A DNA stretch of 64,000 bases from JAGQIB01 sp041393395 (GTDB lineage Bacteria; ARS69). The stretch covers positions 248,001-312,000 of the forward strand of contig JAWKKG010000006.1 in the NCBI GenBank assembly GCA_041393395.1, written 5' to 3'. Under the pieces are notes generated by a model that searched no databases, was not told the origin of the DNA, and saw only the letters and a list, made by a program, of their open reading frames with translations. Below, piece after piece: positions 39,623 to 48,916 of this stretch. A program made the position numbers and the translations under genes. Within the stretch, counting starts at the first letter, position 1. Each line of letters opens with the position of its first letter.

Positions 39623-40611
39623 AAAAGCACCTCACTCGCTTCGCGAAGATCGCGATCAGCGCACTCCTTCTCGGGTTGATCATCTCGCGGATGAACGCCG
39701 AGAACGTTCTCCAGACGCTGCGCGCGGTGGATCTGCGCTTCGCACTCGCGGCGCTCGCCGTCTCCCACCTCGATCGGATCCTGCAGGCCGGCAAGTGGTG
39801 GCTGCTGCTCCGGCAATCGGGCCAGCAACTCCCGCTGCGGATCGCGATCGCGAACACCTACGTCGGCAACTTCGCGGGGCTGTTCCTGCCCGCGTCCGTG
39901 GGCGGGGACTTCGTCCGCGTGTTCCTGCTGAAGGCGTTCCCGATCCAGATGTCGGAGGTCGTGGCGTCGATCGTGGTGGAGCGGGTGTTCGGCGTGCTCG
40001 CCCTCGTGTTCACGGCGGCCGGCGCGCTCCTGCTCGCGGACACGGCGGGCGTGCAGGTGCCGGAGCCGGTCCGGTGGCTCGTGCTTCCGGTGTTCGGCGG
40101 ATTGCTGGTGGCGATCGCCGCGAGCTTCCGCCTGCGGTCCGGAATCCCCGCGTTCGTCCTGCGTCTCGGGGAGCGCTTCCACCTGCAACGTCGCCTCGAG
40201 TCCCTCACCGGATCGTATCGACGCTACGGGAAGCGCAAGATCGCGATCCTCACGTACTTCGCGCTCTCCGTGCTCGAAGTGCTCACGGTCACGGTGATCT
40301 TCCTCCTGTTCGCGCGCGCCGTCGGCATTCCGCTGCCACCCGCCGCCGCCGTGGTGATGGTGCCCGTGACGCTGTTCGTGCAGCGCCTGCCGATCTCCGT
40401 CGGCGGGCTCGGCGTGTCGGAGGGAACCCTCACCTGGTTCCTCGTTTCGTTCGGGTTCGACCTCGACCGCGCGGTCGCGCTGGCTCTCCTCTCCCGCGCG
40501 AACGAGCTCCTCACCCTGCTGCCGGGCGCCGTCGGCTGGCTCGCCATGCGACGCCGGGGTGCTGCGGAGGCGGCTTCGGGCCCCCCGAAGTCCCTTCCCG
40601 GCAACCATTGA
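39619..40611 (+). CDS. LPG-synthase-like / flippase-like integral membrane protein (UPF0104)
   Basis: 330 residues, mostly hydrophobic with about 7-8 transmembrane helices (AKIAISALLLGLIIS, VASIVVERVFGVLALVFT, LVLPVFGGLLVAIAAS, VLEVLTVTVIFLLFARAV). The conserved blocks of the lysylphosphatidylglycerol synthase membrane domain are present: VGNFAGLFLPASVGGDFVR, ERVFG and LPISVGGLGVSEG. The soluble LPG synthase domain is absent, as in flippase-like members. Start TTG overlaps the glycosyltransferase stop, so it probably serves the same glycolipid or polysaccharide, perhaps moving it across the membrane. Confidence 0.85.
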   Translation: MKKHLTRFAKIAISALLLGLIISRMNAENVLQTLRAVDLRFALAALAVSHLDRILQAGKWWLLLRQSGQQLPLRIAIANTYVGNFAGLFLPASVGGDFVRVFLLKAFPIQMSEVVASIVVERVFGVLALVFTAAGALLLADTAGVQVPEPVRWLVLPVFGGLLVAIAASFRLRSGIPAFVLRLGERFHLQRRLESLTGSYRRYGKRKIAILTYFALSVLEVLTVTVIFLLFARAVGIPLPPAAAVVMVPVTLFVQRLPISVGGLGVSEGTLTWFLVSFGFDLDRAVALALLSRANELLTLLPGAVGWLAMRRRGAAEAASGPPKSLPGNH

Positions 40612-40694
40612 AACGAACCGTCGACCGGGACTAGCATGCGGGCGGACCGCCGGGCCGCCTTTCCGGGCCCCCTGCCTCAACCCGGAGGAACCGC

Positions 40695-42530
40695 ATGACA
40701 TCCTCTCGTACGCTTCTCCTCGCCGGAGCGCTGCTCCTGCTCTCGCGTTCCGCGTTCGCCCAGATCACGCCGGCCGTGCTCGAAGGCGACGCCGTGCCGG
40801 GGGTCGGCGCGATCACGCGAATCGACAATCTCGCGGTCAACGATCTCGGCGAGTGGCTCGTGGAAGCCGACACCGACAACGCCGACACCGAAGCCGACCA
40901 GGTCGTGATCCGCGACGGATCCCTGTACCTGCGCGAGGGCGACGCGCTCGCGGATCCCGCCGGCGCCACGATCGACATCTTCGACTCGATCGCACTCAAC
41001 AACCAGGGGCATTCCGGCTGGAACTTCTTCCTGACCGGCCCGCCGATCGGACAGGACTCCGGCATCTACTACGACACGTCGCTCGTGCTGCAGGAAGGCA
41101 CGAACTCGATCGCGCCGGAGTTCAGCCCCGGGACCCCGTACCTCGGCTTCTTCGAGGCGCGCACCGCACCGAACGACGGCAACCGGATCTTCATCGTGGC
41201 CACGGTCGACGATCCCGCCATCTCCTCGACCGTCGATCAGGCCCTCGTCGTCCTGACGCACGACGGCTCCGGCAATCTGTTGTCGGAGAGCGTGATCGCG
41301 AAGGAAGGCGACGTCCCGGCCGGTCAGACGGAATCGATCGCCACGTTCGCGACGGGACCCCACGAGTCCGCGTTCAACGACGCGGGACAGGCCCTCTACT
41401 TCACGGATCTGACGGGTGACACCTCGACCGACGGGGCGATCTACCTCGACGGCGCGCTGCTCGCGCAGGAGGGCTCCGCGTCGCCGATCCCGGGACGCAA
41501 CTACGAGCTGCTCTCGAGCCGCGGTCGCGACCTCTCGAACAGCGGCGCCTGGGTGATCAAGGCGAACCTCGACGGCGACACGGCCGACGACGAGATCATC
41601 GTCCGGAACGGTTCCGTGATCGTGCAGGAAGGGATGACGCTCCCCGCGTTCGCTCCGTTCAAGCTCACGTCGACCGGCACCGGCAGCGGCCCGGTCCAGA
41701 TCGACGACGCCGGCAACGTACTCTGGTTCGGCGACTGGGACGATCCGAACACCGACGTCGACACGGGCCTGTTCTGGAACGACCAGCTCATCGTGCAGGA
41801 AGGCGTGACGGTGATCGGTGGCGAGATCGTGGACACGATCGCGAGCGCCCAGGATGCGTTCCAGATCAGCGACAACGGTCAGTGGGCGATCTTCGAAGCC
41901 GTCCTCGTGGGCGGCAAGGAAGGTGCGTTCCTGATCGAGCTGCAGGCACCGGTCTCGATCGAGCTCTCGCAGTTCGAGGCGTCGATCGGTCCGCGCACGG
42001 TGGAACTGAGCTGGGTCACGTCGAGCGAGTACCAGCACGACGGCTTCTGGGTATACCGCGCGGATTCGCAGCACGGCGACTACGTCCGCCTGAACCGGGA
42101 CCTGATCCGGAGCGGCGGTCCGGAGTACCGGTTCGTCGATTCGAACGTCCAGGGTGGCATGGAATACTGGTACAAGCTCGGCGCGGTGAGCCTCGCCGGG
42201 CAGGAGGACCTCTACGGTCCCACCGCCGTCATCACGCCGCCGTGGATCGTGGTGAACGGCCTCGCGCCGACTCGCCCGAATCCGTTCACGCGACGCACCA
42301 CGCTGTCCCTGGATCTTCCGAGCCGCGGCCCGGTCCGGCTCCAGATCTTCGACGTCGCGGGCCGGCTGGTCCGGGACTTCTCGGGCACGTTCGAGGCCGG
42401 CCGCACGGAGGTACCGTGGGACGGCCGGGACCTCGAGAACCACGACGTCCCCGCCGGCGTGTACTTCGCGCGCTTCACCGGCCCGCAGGGCACGGAGACT
42501 CGCAAGGTCGTCCGCGTCGCGATGCGCTGA
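40695..42530 (+). CDS. Exported protein with FlgD-like C-terminal domain
   Basis: 611 residues, signal peptide LLLAGALLLLSRSAFAQ, GGAGG upstream of the ATG. The body is a repeated pattern around VxQEGxxxP (YLREGDALADPAGA, VLQEGTNSIAPEFS, IVQEGMTLPAFAP, IVQEGVTVIGGE) of ~60-100-residue units, probably a beta-propeller. A fibronectin-like segment (VELSWVTSSEYQHDGFWVYR) precedes the FlgD-like domain (TRPNPFTRRTT, IFDVAGRLVRDF, GVYFARF). No active site seen. A surface or secreted protein of unknown role, with the same C terminus as five other proteins here. Confidence 0.78.
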   Translation: MTSSRTLLLAGALLLLSRSAFAQITPAVLEGDAVPGVGAITRIDNLAVNDLGEWLVEADTDNADTEADQVVIRDGSLYLREGDALADPAGATIDIFDSIALNNQGHSGWNFFLTGPPIGQDSGIYYDTSLVLQEGTNSIAPEFSPGTPYLGFFEARTAPNDGNRIFIVATVDDPAISSTVDQALVVLTHDGSGNLLSESVIAKEGDVPAGQTESIATFATGPHESAFNDAGQALYFTDLTGDTSTDGAIYLDGALLAQEGSASPIPGRNYELLSSRGRDLSNSGAWVIKANLDGDTADDEIIVRNGSVIVQEGMTLPAFAPFKLTSTGTGSGPVQIDDAGNVLWFGDWDDPNTDVDTGLFWNDQLIVQEGVTVIGGEIVDTIASAQDAFQISDNGQWAIFEAVLVGGKEGAFLIELQAPVSIELSQFEASIGPRTVELSWVTSSEYQHDGFWVYRADSQHGDYVRLNRDLIRSGGPEYRFVDSNVQGGMEYWYKLGAVSLAGQEDLYGPTAVITPPWIVVNGLAPTRPNPFTRRTTLSLDLPSRGPVRLQIFDVAGRLVRDFSGTFEAGRTEVPWDGRDLENHDVPAGVYFARFTGPQGTETRKVVRVAMR

Positions 42531-42578
42531 CGCGGTCGCCGCACCCGTTGCAGTTGGGACGGGTCCAAACCGATCCGA

Positions 42579-42606
42579 GAGGGCGTCCCCCGGGGCGCCC
42601 TCTTTC
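42579..42606 (+). terminator. Terminator hairpin after the exported repeat protein
   Basis: GAGGGCG and CGCCCTC pair around a TCCCCCGGGG loop that can extend the stem, followed by TTTCG. It lies 48 nt after the stop at 42530. Confidence 0.7.
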
Positions 42607-42673
42607 GTCCGAGGGCGTTCCATTTCACCTGTCGCGCTTCACCGGCTCGATCATCCCCATGAGGATCCACGAC

Positions 42674-43747
42674 ATGAGAGGCATTTCGGGAGTTCTGCTC
42701 GTGCTGGGCGTCGCGTCCGTGTCCCACGCGGCCCCCGCAACGTTTCAGAGTGCGGTCAACGGTTCGTCCCCTGTCCTCTACTACCAGCTCGACGAGACGT
42801 CGGGGTCGGCCGTGAATCACGGTTCCCTGGGCGCCGCGTTCGATGGCACCTACTTCGGGACGCCGGTACGCGGCTATGCGACGGCCGGCGGGGATGCCGG
42901 CGTGTATTTCGATACGTCGGATGATTTCATCGAGTCCCTGGCGACGGCGCCGGCCGGCCTGACGGGGAATCCGACGTTCTCGGTGGAGATCATCGTCTTC
43001 ATTCCGCAGAACGCCGTCGCCTTGCTGTGGCCCCCGTTCTTCCACTGGGGCTCGGCGGAGCCTCAGACCGGCCGCTCCGCCTGGCTCAGCCTCCAGCACG
43101 ACCAGAACAGCCTCGTGTTCGCCGGCTTCTACAACTCCGGTCTTCGCACGCAGAACCCCGTCAGCCTCGGAACCTGGCACCACGTCGTGTGGGTCCGCGA
43201 AGGGGGCGCGAATCACAGCCAGCAGGGCACGACCCTGTTCGTCGACGGCGCCAACGTGCCGCTCGTCCCCGACACGGATCTCCTCGGACCCCTCGTGCCG
43301 GACGTCACCTCGACCGCGTTTCGCATCAATCGGGGGCACGACTTCACTCGCTATTTCCAGGGCGCGCTCGATGAACTGGCGCTCTACGATCGCGCGCTGA
43401 GCGAGACGGAGATCGCCCAGCACTACGCGGCGACGGAGTTTCCGGTCGGCGTCGCGACCACGTTCGGCGGAGACGTTCCCGACCTCGACGTCGGCCCGAA
43501 TCCCTTCGCTCAAGCCACCGAGATCCGCTTCCGAATCGCCGAGGCCGGCCCCGCTCTCCTCACGGTCTACGACCTGGCGGGGCGCCGGATCGCCACGCTC
43601 GTCGACGGCTATCGCCCGGCCGGGGACTTCGGCGCGCGATGGGATGCCACAACCGAGGGCGGTCGTGGACTCGCGTCCGGCGTCTACTTCATCCGGCTCG
43701 AGTCGGGACGGCAGTCGGTCAGCCGTCCGGTCGTGCTGTTGCGGTAG
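42674..43747 (+). CDS. Exported LamG-domain protein with FlgD-like C terminus
   Basis: 357 residues from ATG 42674 with GAGGA 8 nt upstream, giving signal peptide GISGVLLVLGVASVSHA; an ATG 15 nt earlier is possible. The body is a concanavalin-like LamG/laminin-G_3 domain: VLYYQLDETSGSAVNHGSLG, FSVEIIVF, LGTWHHVVWVREG, LFVDG and YFQGALDELALYDRALSETEIAQHY are the classic strands. The C terminus is FlgD-like (DVGPNPFAQATE, VYDLAGRRIATLVDG, GVYFIRLE). It probably binds carbohydrate or a surface ligand outside the cell. Confidence 0.86.
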   Translation: MRGISGVLLVLGVASVSHAAPATFQSAVNGSSPVLYYQLDETSGSAVNHGSLGAAFDGTYFGTPVRGYATAGGDAGVYFDTSDDFIESLATAPAGLTGNPTFSVEIIVFIPQNAVALLWPPFFHWGSAEPQTGRSAWLSLQHDQNSLVFAGFYNSGLRTQNPVSLGTWHHVVWVREGGANHSQQGTTLFVDGANVPLVPDTDLLGPLVPDVTSTAFRINRGHDFTRYFQGALDELALYDRALSETEIAQHYAATEFPVGVATTFGGDVPDLDVGPNPFAQATEIRFRIAEAGPALLTVYDLAGRRIATLVDGYRPAGDFGARWDATTEGGRGLASGVYFIRLESGRQSVSRPVVLLR

Positions 43748-43923
43748 CTCGTCTTCGATCCTCCGGGCGGAGGGTCACGACAACGCCGTCGACGGGGGGT
43801 GGTTGCGACCGACCACCCCCCACGCGTAGACTGGAGCGACCAGCCCCCTCCCGGGTCCGCCTCGGAGGCCCCTCGATGGCCCCTCCGCCCTCACCCGGCT
43901 CGACTGCAACCTGGAGGTCCCCG

Positions 43924-45579
43924 GTGCGTCTCGTCTCGTCGATCGTGGTCCTCGTCTGCCTGCTGGCCGTGCCCGCGCGGGGCGCCGACGGAGACGCCAC
44001 CTGGGTGTTCTTTGCGGATCATGGGTTCGCCTCGCCGACCGCCGAGGCCGCGGCGGTCTCCGCGGCGCGCTCCTCACTTTCGCCGAAGGCGCTCGCGCGT
44101 CGCGAGGCGAAGGGCGGAGCGCCCGACCTGCTCGACGTGCCGCCGGCCCGGGGCTACGTCGCCGCGGTGCTCGCGACCGGCGCGACGCTTCGCCACGAGT
44201 CCCGCTGGCTGAACGCGATCTCCGTCGACGCGTCGCCGGCGCAGCGAGCCGCGATCGAGAGCCTTCCGTTCGTCGTGCGAACCCGGCCGGTGGCGCGTCA
44301 GCATCACGATCTGTCCTTCGACGAGGTCGAGATCGACGTGTCGCACGGCCACCCGTCGCGGGGCGCACTGGACTACGGCCCGAGTGCCCGGCAGGCCGAG
44401 CAGATCCAGGTCGATCTGCTGCACGACCTCGGGCTCTCCGGGGCCGGCGTGACCATCGCCGTGCTCGACACGGGCTTCGACACGTCGTTCCACGAGGCGT
44501 TCCAGAACCTCACCGTGGTCGCCGAGCACGACTTCGTGCAGGGCGACGGCAACACGGCGAACGAGGGCAACGATCCGTCGAACCAGTTCTACCACGGCAC
44601 CCTCGTGCTCTCGACGCTCTCCGGCTGGGCGCCCGGGCAGCTGATCGGCATCGCCTACGGCGCCGACTACGCGCTCGCGAAGACGGAGACGCTTCTTTCC
44701 GAAACGCCGGCCGAGGAGGACAACTGGGTCGCGGCGGCGGAGTGGGCGGACAGTCTCGGCGCGGACGTCATCACGTCGTCTCTCGGCTACCGCGACTGGT
44801 ACGTGCCGTCGGACATGGACGGCGACACCGCGCCGATCTCGATCGCCGCCGACCTCGCCGTCGCGAACGGCATCGCGGTATTCGTGTCCGGCGGGAACGA
44901 GGGCGGCAACTCGTGGAACATCGTCACCGCCCCCGGCGACGCACACGACGCCGTCACCGTGGGCGCCGTGGATTCGCTCGGCGCGATCGCCTCGTTCTCG
45001 GGGCGCGGCCCGACCGCGGACGGACGCACGAAGCCGGACGTCTGCGCGATGGGAGTCGCGACGTTTCACGCCGCCCCCTGGGATCCCGCGGGCAACGTCT
45101 ACGCGCGCGCGAACGGCACGTCGCTTTCGTGCCCGCTCGTGGCCGGCGTGGGCGCGCTGCTGCTCGAGGCCGAGCCGACGCTCGCGCCGCTCGACCTCGC
45201 CGCCGCACTCCGCTCCACCGCGACGCAATCGGGTGCCCCGAACAACGACTACGGCTGGGGCATCGTGCAGGCGCTCGACGCGCGCGAGTCGCTCGCCACG
45301 TCGGCTCCGGCGCCGAACGTCGCCGGCCCCTCGATCGCGGTCTCCCCGAACCCGGCCACCGGACCGCAGACGTTGCGGCTCGCGGCGCCGCGTTCGCACG
45401 CGACGACGGTGGAGATCGTGGACGTCGCGGGCCGCCGCGTGCGGGAGATCGTGGTCCCGCGCGGCGCGAGCACGGCCCGCTGGGACGGTCGCGACGCGGG
45501 CGGCGACCTCGTTTCCGCGGGGCTGTACTTCGCGCGCGTGGACGGCGTGCCTGCCGCGCGACTCGTCCGCCTGCGCTAG
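43924..45579 (+). CDS. Exported subtilisin-like (S8) protease with FlgD-like C terminus
   Basis: 551 residues from GTG 43924, with GGAGG 6 nt upstream; the longer ORF begins in non-coding sequence. Signal peptide LVSSIVVLVCLLAVPARG, then a pro-region (to about residue 150). The triad is D182 (IAVLDTGFD), H224 (FYHGTLVLST) and S400 (NGTSLSCPLVAG), with the oxyanion Asn at N325 (VSGGNEGGNS). The FlgD-like C terminus is short (VSPNPATGPQ, IVDVAGRRVREIV, GLYFARV). It should be a secreted endopeptidase. The 3' end overlaps the convergent AlkD-like gene by 4 nt. Confidence 0.9.
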   Translation: MRLVSSIVVLVCLLAVPARGADGDATWVFFADHGFASPTAEAAAVSAARSSLSPKALARREAKGGAPDLLDVPPARGYVAAVLATGATLRHESRWLNAISVDASPAQRAAIESLPFVVRTRPVARQHHDLSFDEVEIDVSHGHPSRGALDYGPSARQAEQIQVDLLHDLGLSGAGVTIAVLDTGFDTSFHEAFQNLTVVAEHDFVQGDGNTANEGNDPSNQFYHGTLVLSTLSGWAPGQLIGIAYGADYALAKTETLLSETPAEEDNWVAAAEWADSLGADVITSSLGYRDWYVPSDMDGDTAPISIAADLAVANGIAVFVSGGNEGGNSWNIVTAPGDAHDAVTVGAVDSLGAIASFSGRGPTADGRTKPDVCAMGVATFHAAPWDPAGNVYARANGTSLSCPLVAGVGALLLEAEPTLAPLDLAAALRSTATQSGAPNNDYGWGIVQALDARESLATSAPAPNVAGPSIAVSPNPATGPQTLRLAAPRSHATTVEIVDVAGRRVREIVVPRGASTARWDGRDAGGDLVSAGLYFARVDGVPAARLVRLR

Positions 45580-46292
45580 TCTCGACGCGACTTCGCGAGG
45601 CGACGTTTCACGGTCGCGCTTTCCAGCTCCCGCAGCGCGTGGCGTCCGATCCAGCGGGATGAGCCGCCTTCGGTCGCGGCCAGACGTCGCGCCGTGGCCA
45701 CGGCGGCCGTGTGCAGAACCGCGTTCCGCTTGCCGACCGCGCGGAGCGCCATGTCCACGCCCTTCTTCACGAGGTCGCGCTCGTCGGTGGCGGCCTGCTC
45801 CACGAGTGGCAGGCAGCGCACGAACGCGGCGTCGGCGGCCTTCCGATCGTGCACGCTGAGACTCCACAACAACGCGAACGCACCGCGCTTCGTGAACTCG
45901 TGCTTCGACTTCGCCCACACGGGAATTCGCTTCCAGGCGAGAGGCGATCGATCGAACAACGCGAAGCAGACCGTGTCGGTCACGGCCCAGTTGTCGAAGT
46001 CGGCCGCCCACGCGTTCATCTGACGCGTGGTCACCTGCGACGGATCGTCGACGAACGCCGCGAGGAGCTGCGCCTCGTAGCGTCCGGTAGCCCAGAGCGC
46101 GGCTGCGAGCGCGTGATCCGGATCGAGGCCCTTCGCGTACTTGCGCAGGTCCCCGACCGTCACGCCGAGCGGATCACGCGCCGTGATCCCGTACCGCGCG
46201 AGCATCGCGACGTTCTTCTTCGTACCGCGGCGCTCGAGCCACGCGAGGACGTCTTTCGCGCCGGAGCCCGACCGCCTAGGAGCCGGACACAT
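45576..46292 (-). CDS. AlkD-like DNA alkylation repair protein (HEAT-repeat)
   Basis: 238 residues from ATG 46292, with the start inside the end of the response regulator gene (17-nt overlap). It is built of HEAT-like helices as in AlkD: WLERRGTKKNVAMLARYGIT, GVTVGDLRKYAKGLDPDHALAAALWATGRYEAQLLAAFVDDP, FDNWAVTDTVCFALFDRSP and KSKHEFTKRGAFALLWSL. The block 'D-N-W-x-x-x-D' at the centre matches the Asp used by AlkD to bind damaged DNA. It would remove bulky or cationic alkyl-purines. Cotranscription with a two-component system is unusual. Confidence 0.8.
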   Translation of the reverse strand: MCPAPRRSGSGAKDVLAWLERRGTKKNVAMLARYGITARDPLGVTVGDLRKYAKGLDPDHALAAALWATGRYEAQLLAAFVDDPSQVTTRQMNAWAADFDNWAVTDTVCFALFDRSPLAWKRIPVWAKSKHEFTKRGAFALLWSLSVHDRKAADAAFVRCLPLVEQAATDERDLVKKGVDMALRAVGKRNAVLHTAAVATARRLAATEGGSSRWIGRHALRELESATVKRRLAKSRRD

Positions 46293-46977
46293 TCTTCGAA
46301 CCACCGGTGAACTTGTACCCGATGCGGTGGACGGTCACGATCCAGCGGGGGTCGGCGGGATCGACCTCGATCTTCTTCCGCAGCTTCGCGATGTGCATGT
46401 CCACGGTGCGGGTGAACGGGGTGTGTTCGTAGTCCCAGACCGCATCGAGGAGCTCCTCGCGGGGGATGGCCTCGCCGGCGTGGTCCGCGAAGTACTTGAG
46501 GAGACGGAGCTCGCGGGCCGAGAGGTCGAGCGGCTCGCCGTCCCGCGTGGCCTCGGCCCGGCGAAAGTCGATGCGGATGTCGCCGAATGCGAGCTCGTCG
46601 GCGCCGGCCACGCCGGACGCCCGGCGCAGCAATGCCTCCACACGGGCGGCGAGCTCCAGGAAGCCGAACGGCTTCGTGACGTAGTCGTCCGCTCCGAGCT
46701 TGAGGCCGAGGACCTTGTCGATCTCCTGACCGCGCGCCGTGAGCATGAGGATCGGCAGGCGACTTCCCTCGCGGCGGATCTCGCGGCACACGTCGAGTCC
46801 GCTCATCTTCGGGAGCATCACGTCGAGGATCAGCACGTCGGGCGGATCCCGGCGGGCAAGCTCGAGACCGGAGGCACCATCACGCGCCACGCTCACCTGG
46901 TGTCCCTCGTACTCGAAGCCGTCCTTGAGGGCGACCGCCATCGAGTCGTCGTCTTCCACGATCAAGAGTCGCGCCAT
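46276..46977 (-). CDS. OmpR/PhoB-family response regulator
   Basis: 233 residues from ATG 46977, with GGAGGAG upstream. Receiver domain: acidic pocket VEDDDS, phospho-acceptor D52 (LILDVMLPKMSG), T in MLTARG, K in VTKPFG. DNA-binding winged helix: DLSARELRLLKYFADHAGEAIPREELLDAVW and VDMHIAKLRKKIEVDP, ending RIGYKF, as in PhoB. Its gene lies 10 nt after the histidine kinase stop. Targets unknown; the downstream AlkD-like gene shares the transcript. Confidence 0.92.
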   Translation of the reverse strand: MARLLIVEDDDSMAVALKDGFEYEGHQVSVARDGASGLELARRDPPDVLILDVMLPKMSGLDVCREIRREGSRLPILMLTARGQEIDKVLGLKLGADDYVTKPFGFLELAARVEALLRRASGVAGADELAFGDIRIDFRRAEATRDGEPLDLSARELRLLKYFADHAGEAIPREELLDAVWDYEHTPFTRTVDMHIAKLRKKIEVDPADPRWIVTVHRIGYKFTGGSKNVSGS

Positions 46978-46987
46978 CAGACTCCTC

Positions 46988-48649
46988 CTACTCCTGGCGG
47001 GCGGCGCCGTTCGCGCCGGGACGCCGGCCGGGCTGGATCGGCAGGCGCACGGTGATGAGGGTCCCGTCTCCGGGTTCGCTGTCCACGTCCACGGTGCCGC
47101 CGTGCGCACGCATCACGTGCTGCACGATCGCGAGGCCGAGGCCGCTGCCCTTCACGTCGTGCACGAGCGCCGATCCGACCCGGTGGAAGCGTTCGAACAC
47201 GTGCTTCTGTTCCTTCTTGGGGATGCCGACTCCCCAGTCGCGGACGGCGCAGTAGGCCGAGCCATCGTCGCGACCGACGTCCACCCGGATGCGCCGCGAG
47301 TCGCCCGAGTACTTGATCGCGTTGTCCACGAGGTTGTACACGACCTGGCCGATCGCCGCCTCGTCCATCTCGATCAGGGGGAGCGGCGAATCCGGGCCGT
47401 GCCGCTCGAACGTGAAGTCCTTCCCGGCGCTGCGCAGCTCGAACGACTCCACCACGGAATCCACCACGTCCTCGAGCTGGCCCTCCACGAAACGGTACTC
47501 CTTGCGTCCCGACTCGATGCGCGAGAAGTCGAGGATGTTGTCGACGAGCTGCGAGAGACGTCGACTCTCGGACTCGATGTGCTCGCCGTACTCGCGCACC
47601 TTCTCCGGCGACGACGCCCGTCCGAGGCGCAACAGCTCGGAGAACGTGCGAATCGAGGCGAGCGGAGTCCGGAGCTCGTGCGACACGTTCGACACGAACT
47701 CGGACTTCAGATCGGAGAGCTGCATGGCTCGGTTCGCCGCCCGCATCGTGAGGACGATGCCGCCGAGCAGCGCGGCCGCGAGCGCGATCGAAAGCGTCAT
47801 GTTGAAGGCGAAGCCCGCGCGGGCCCAGCGCTCCGGTCCCACGTCGGGCGCGGCGAGCGACACCGTCCACTCGCGGAACACGAGCGGAAACGCGGCGTGC
47901 GTGGGCTCCATGTCTCCGGCGCCCCGGTGATCCGGGATGTCGCCGGTGGCGAACACGAGGTCCCCTTGTCCGTCGCGCACCATGACCACCACGTCGCCGC
48001 TCGCGCGCTCGGGAAAATGCTCCTGGAGCTTGCGGCGGATCACGTCCGGCAGGAGCACGTTCCGGAACCAGTCCTCGTCCAGCACCATGCCCGCCGCGCC
48101 GACGACGCGTCGATCGGGACCGAGGACGGGCTGCACGAGAATCCGGTGATCGAGGTCGCGCTCGGTGACGGAGAGCTCGGCCGTCTGCTGCGGGCGACTG
48201 CCGACGTGCAGCATCTGGAGCGGCGAGACCGCGACCACGATCGCGAGGCCTTCCTCCGTGGTGAGCACGGGGAGCAGGCGCGGGCTGTTCTCGTCGTACA
48301 TGAAGAAGTGACCGAACTGCTCGCCGGAGTAGTCCACCACGAACAGGCGCCGGATGCCGTCGCGCGGGACCTCGCTCCAGTACTTCGCGATCGCGACCTC
48401 GGTGTCCGAGAACAGGCGATCGGGCACCCGCAGACATCGCTCGGCCGCCGAGCGATAGAAGAACTCGACCTCGGCGCCGACCGAGCTCACGAACGTGTCC
48501 ATCGCCGCGCGGTGCGCCAGTGCCGTCATGTCGCGAAGGCGCTGCAGCCACACGTACTGGAGCGCGAGCAGCAACGCGAGCGACGCCGTGACCGCGAGGA
48601 ATCCGAGGACGAGGGTGCGGCGGCGGCCGAGGAGTGACGAGCCGGGCAT
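46988..48649 (-). CDS. Membrane sensor histidine kinase
   Basis: 553 residues. TM1 at about residues 12-32 (LVLGFLAVTASLALLLALQYV) and TM2 at about 283-303 enclose a ~245-residue periplasmic sensor with a PAS/CACHE-like look. Then HisKA with the phospho-His H324 (FVSNVSHELRTPLASIRTF) and HATPase (VVYNLVDNAIKYSGD, VRDWGVGIPKKEQ, VKGSGLGLAIVQHV). It senses an outside signal and phosphorylates the response regulator encoded immediately downstream. Start ATG 48649 follows a GGAGG on the minus strand. Confidence 0.92.
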   Translation of the reverse strand: MPGSSLLGRRRTLVLGFLAVTASLALLLALQYVWLQRLRDMTALAHRAAMDTFVSSVGAEVEFFYRSAAERCLRVPDRLFSDTEVAIAKYWSEVPRDGIRRLFVVDYSGEQFGHFFMYDENSPRLLPVLTTEEGLAIVVAVSPLQMLHVGSRPQQTAELSVTERDLDHRILVQPVLGPDRRVVGAAGMVLDEDWFRNVLLPDVIRRKLQEHFPERASGDVVVMVRDGQGDLVFATGDIPDHRGAGDMEPTHAAFPLVFREWTVSLAAPDVGPERWARAGFAFNMTLSIALAAALLGGIVLTMRAANRAMQLSDLKSEFVSNVSHELRTPLASIRTFSELLRLGRASSPEKVREYGEHIESESRRLSQLVDNILDFSRIESGRKEYRFVEGQLEDVVDSVVESFELRSAGKDFTFERHGPDSPLPLIEMDEAAIGQVVYNLVDNAIKYSGDSRRIRVDVGRDDGSAYCAVRDWGVGIPKKEQKHVFERFHRVGSALVHDVKGSGLGLAIVQHVMRAHGGTVDVDSEPGDGTLITVRLPIQPGRRPGANGAARQE

Positions 48650-48916
48650 CGAGCCTCCGGGGCGAACCGGGCGCGCAACCGCCCGGGGTGGAACTTGCTA
48701 TGATCTTACCGCGACCCCGAGCGAGTCGGCGCGAATCCGGGGGATCCGGCGCCGGGCCGCCGGGGTGGTTTACGGCCCGTTGACAACATAGACATCTCTT
48801 TACCCGCCCGCGAGCGACGTTTACCGACCCCCGGCCGTAGGATGAGGGACGTGGGCAGCGGGCAACCGAGCCGGCCGGGGGGGCCGCGCCGGGGACTCGC
48901 TCGAGGAGGTACCAAG
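48650..48916. promoter_or_regulatory. Divergent intergenic region between histidine kinase and PDZ protein
   Basis: 267 nt without a gene. A TTGACA is present at 48780-48785 on the plus strand and TATGAT at 48699-48704, but neither has a partner at proper spacing, so no promoter is claimed. The region is locally AT-richer (48775-48803) than its surroundings. GAGGAGGT at 48903-48910 is a strong ribosome site for the PDZ gene. Confidence 0.35.

Noticed and set aside
48685..48699. TGGAACTTGC as a sigma-54 site
   Set aside because: The GG and GC elements need five more bases between them than are present.
48699..48785. TATGAT and TTGACA as a sigma-70 promoter
   Set aside because: They are in the wrong order for one promoter and neither has a partner at 16-18 nt.
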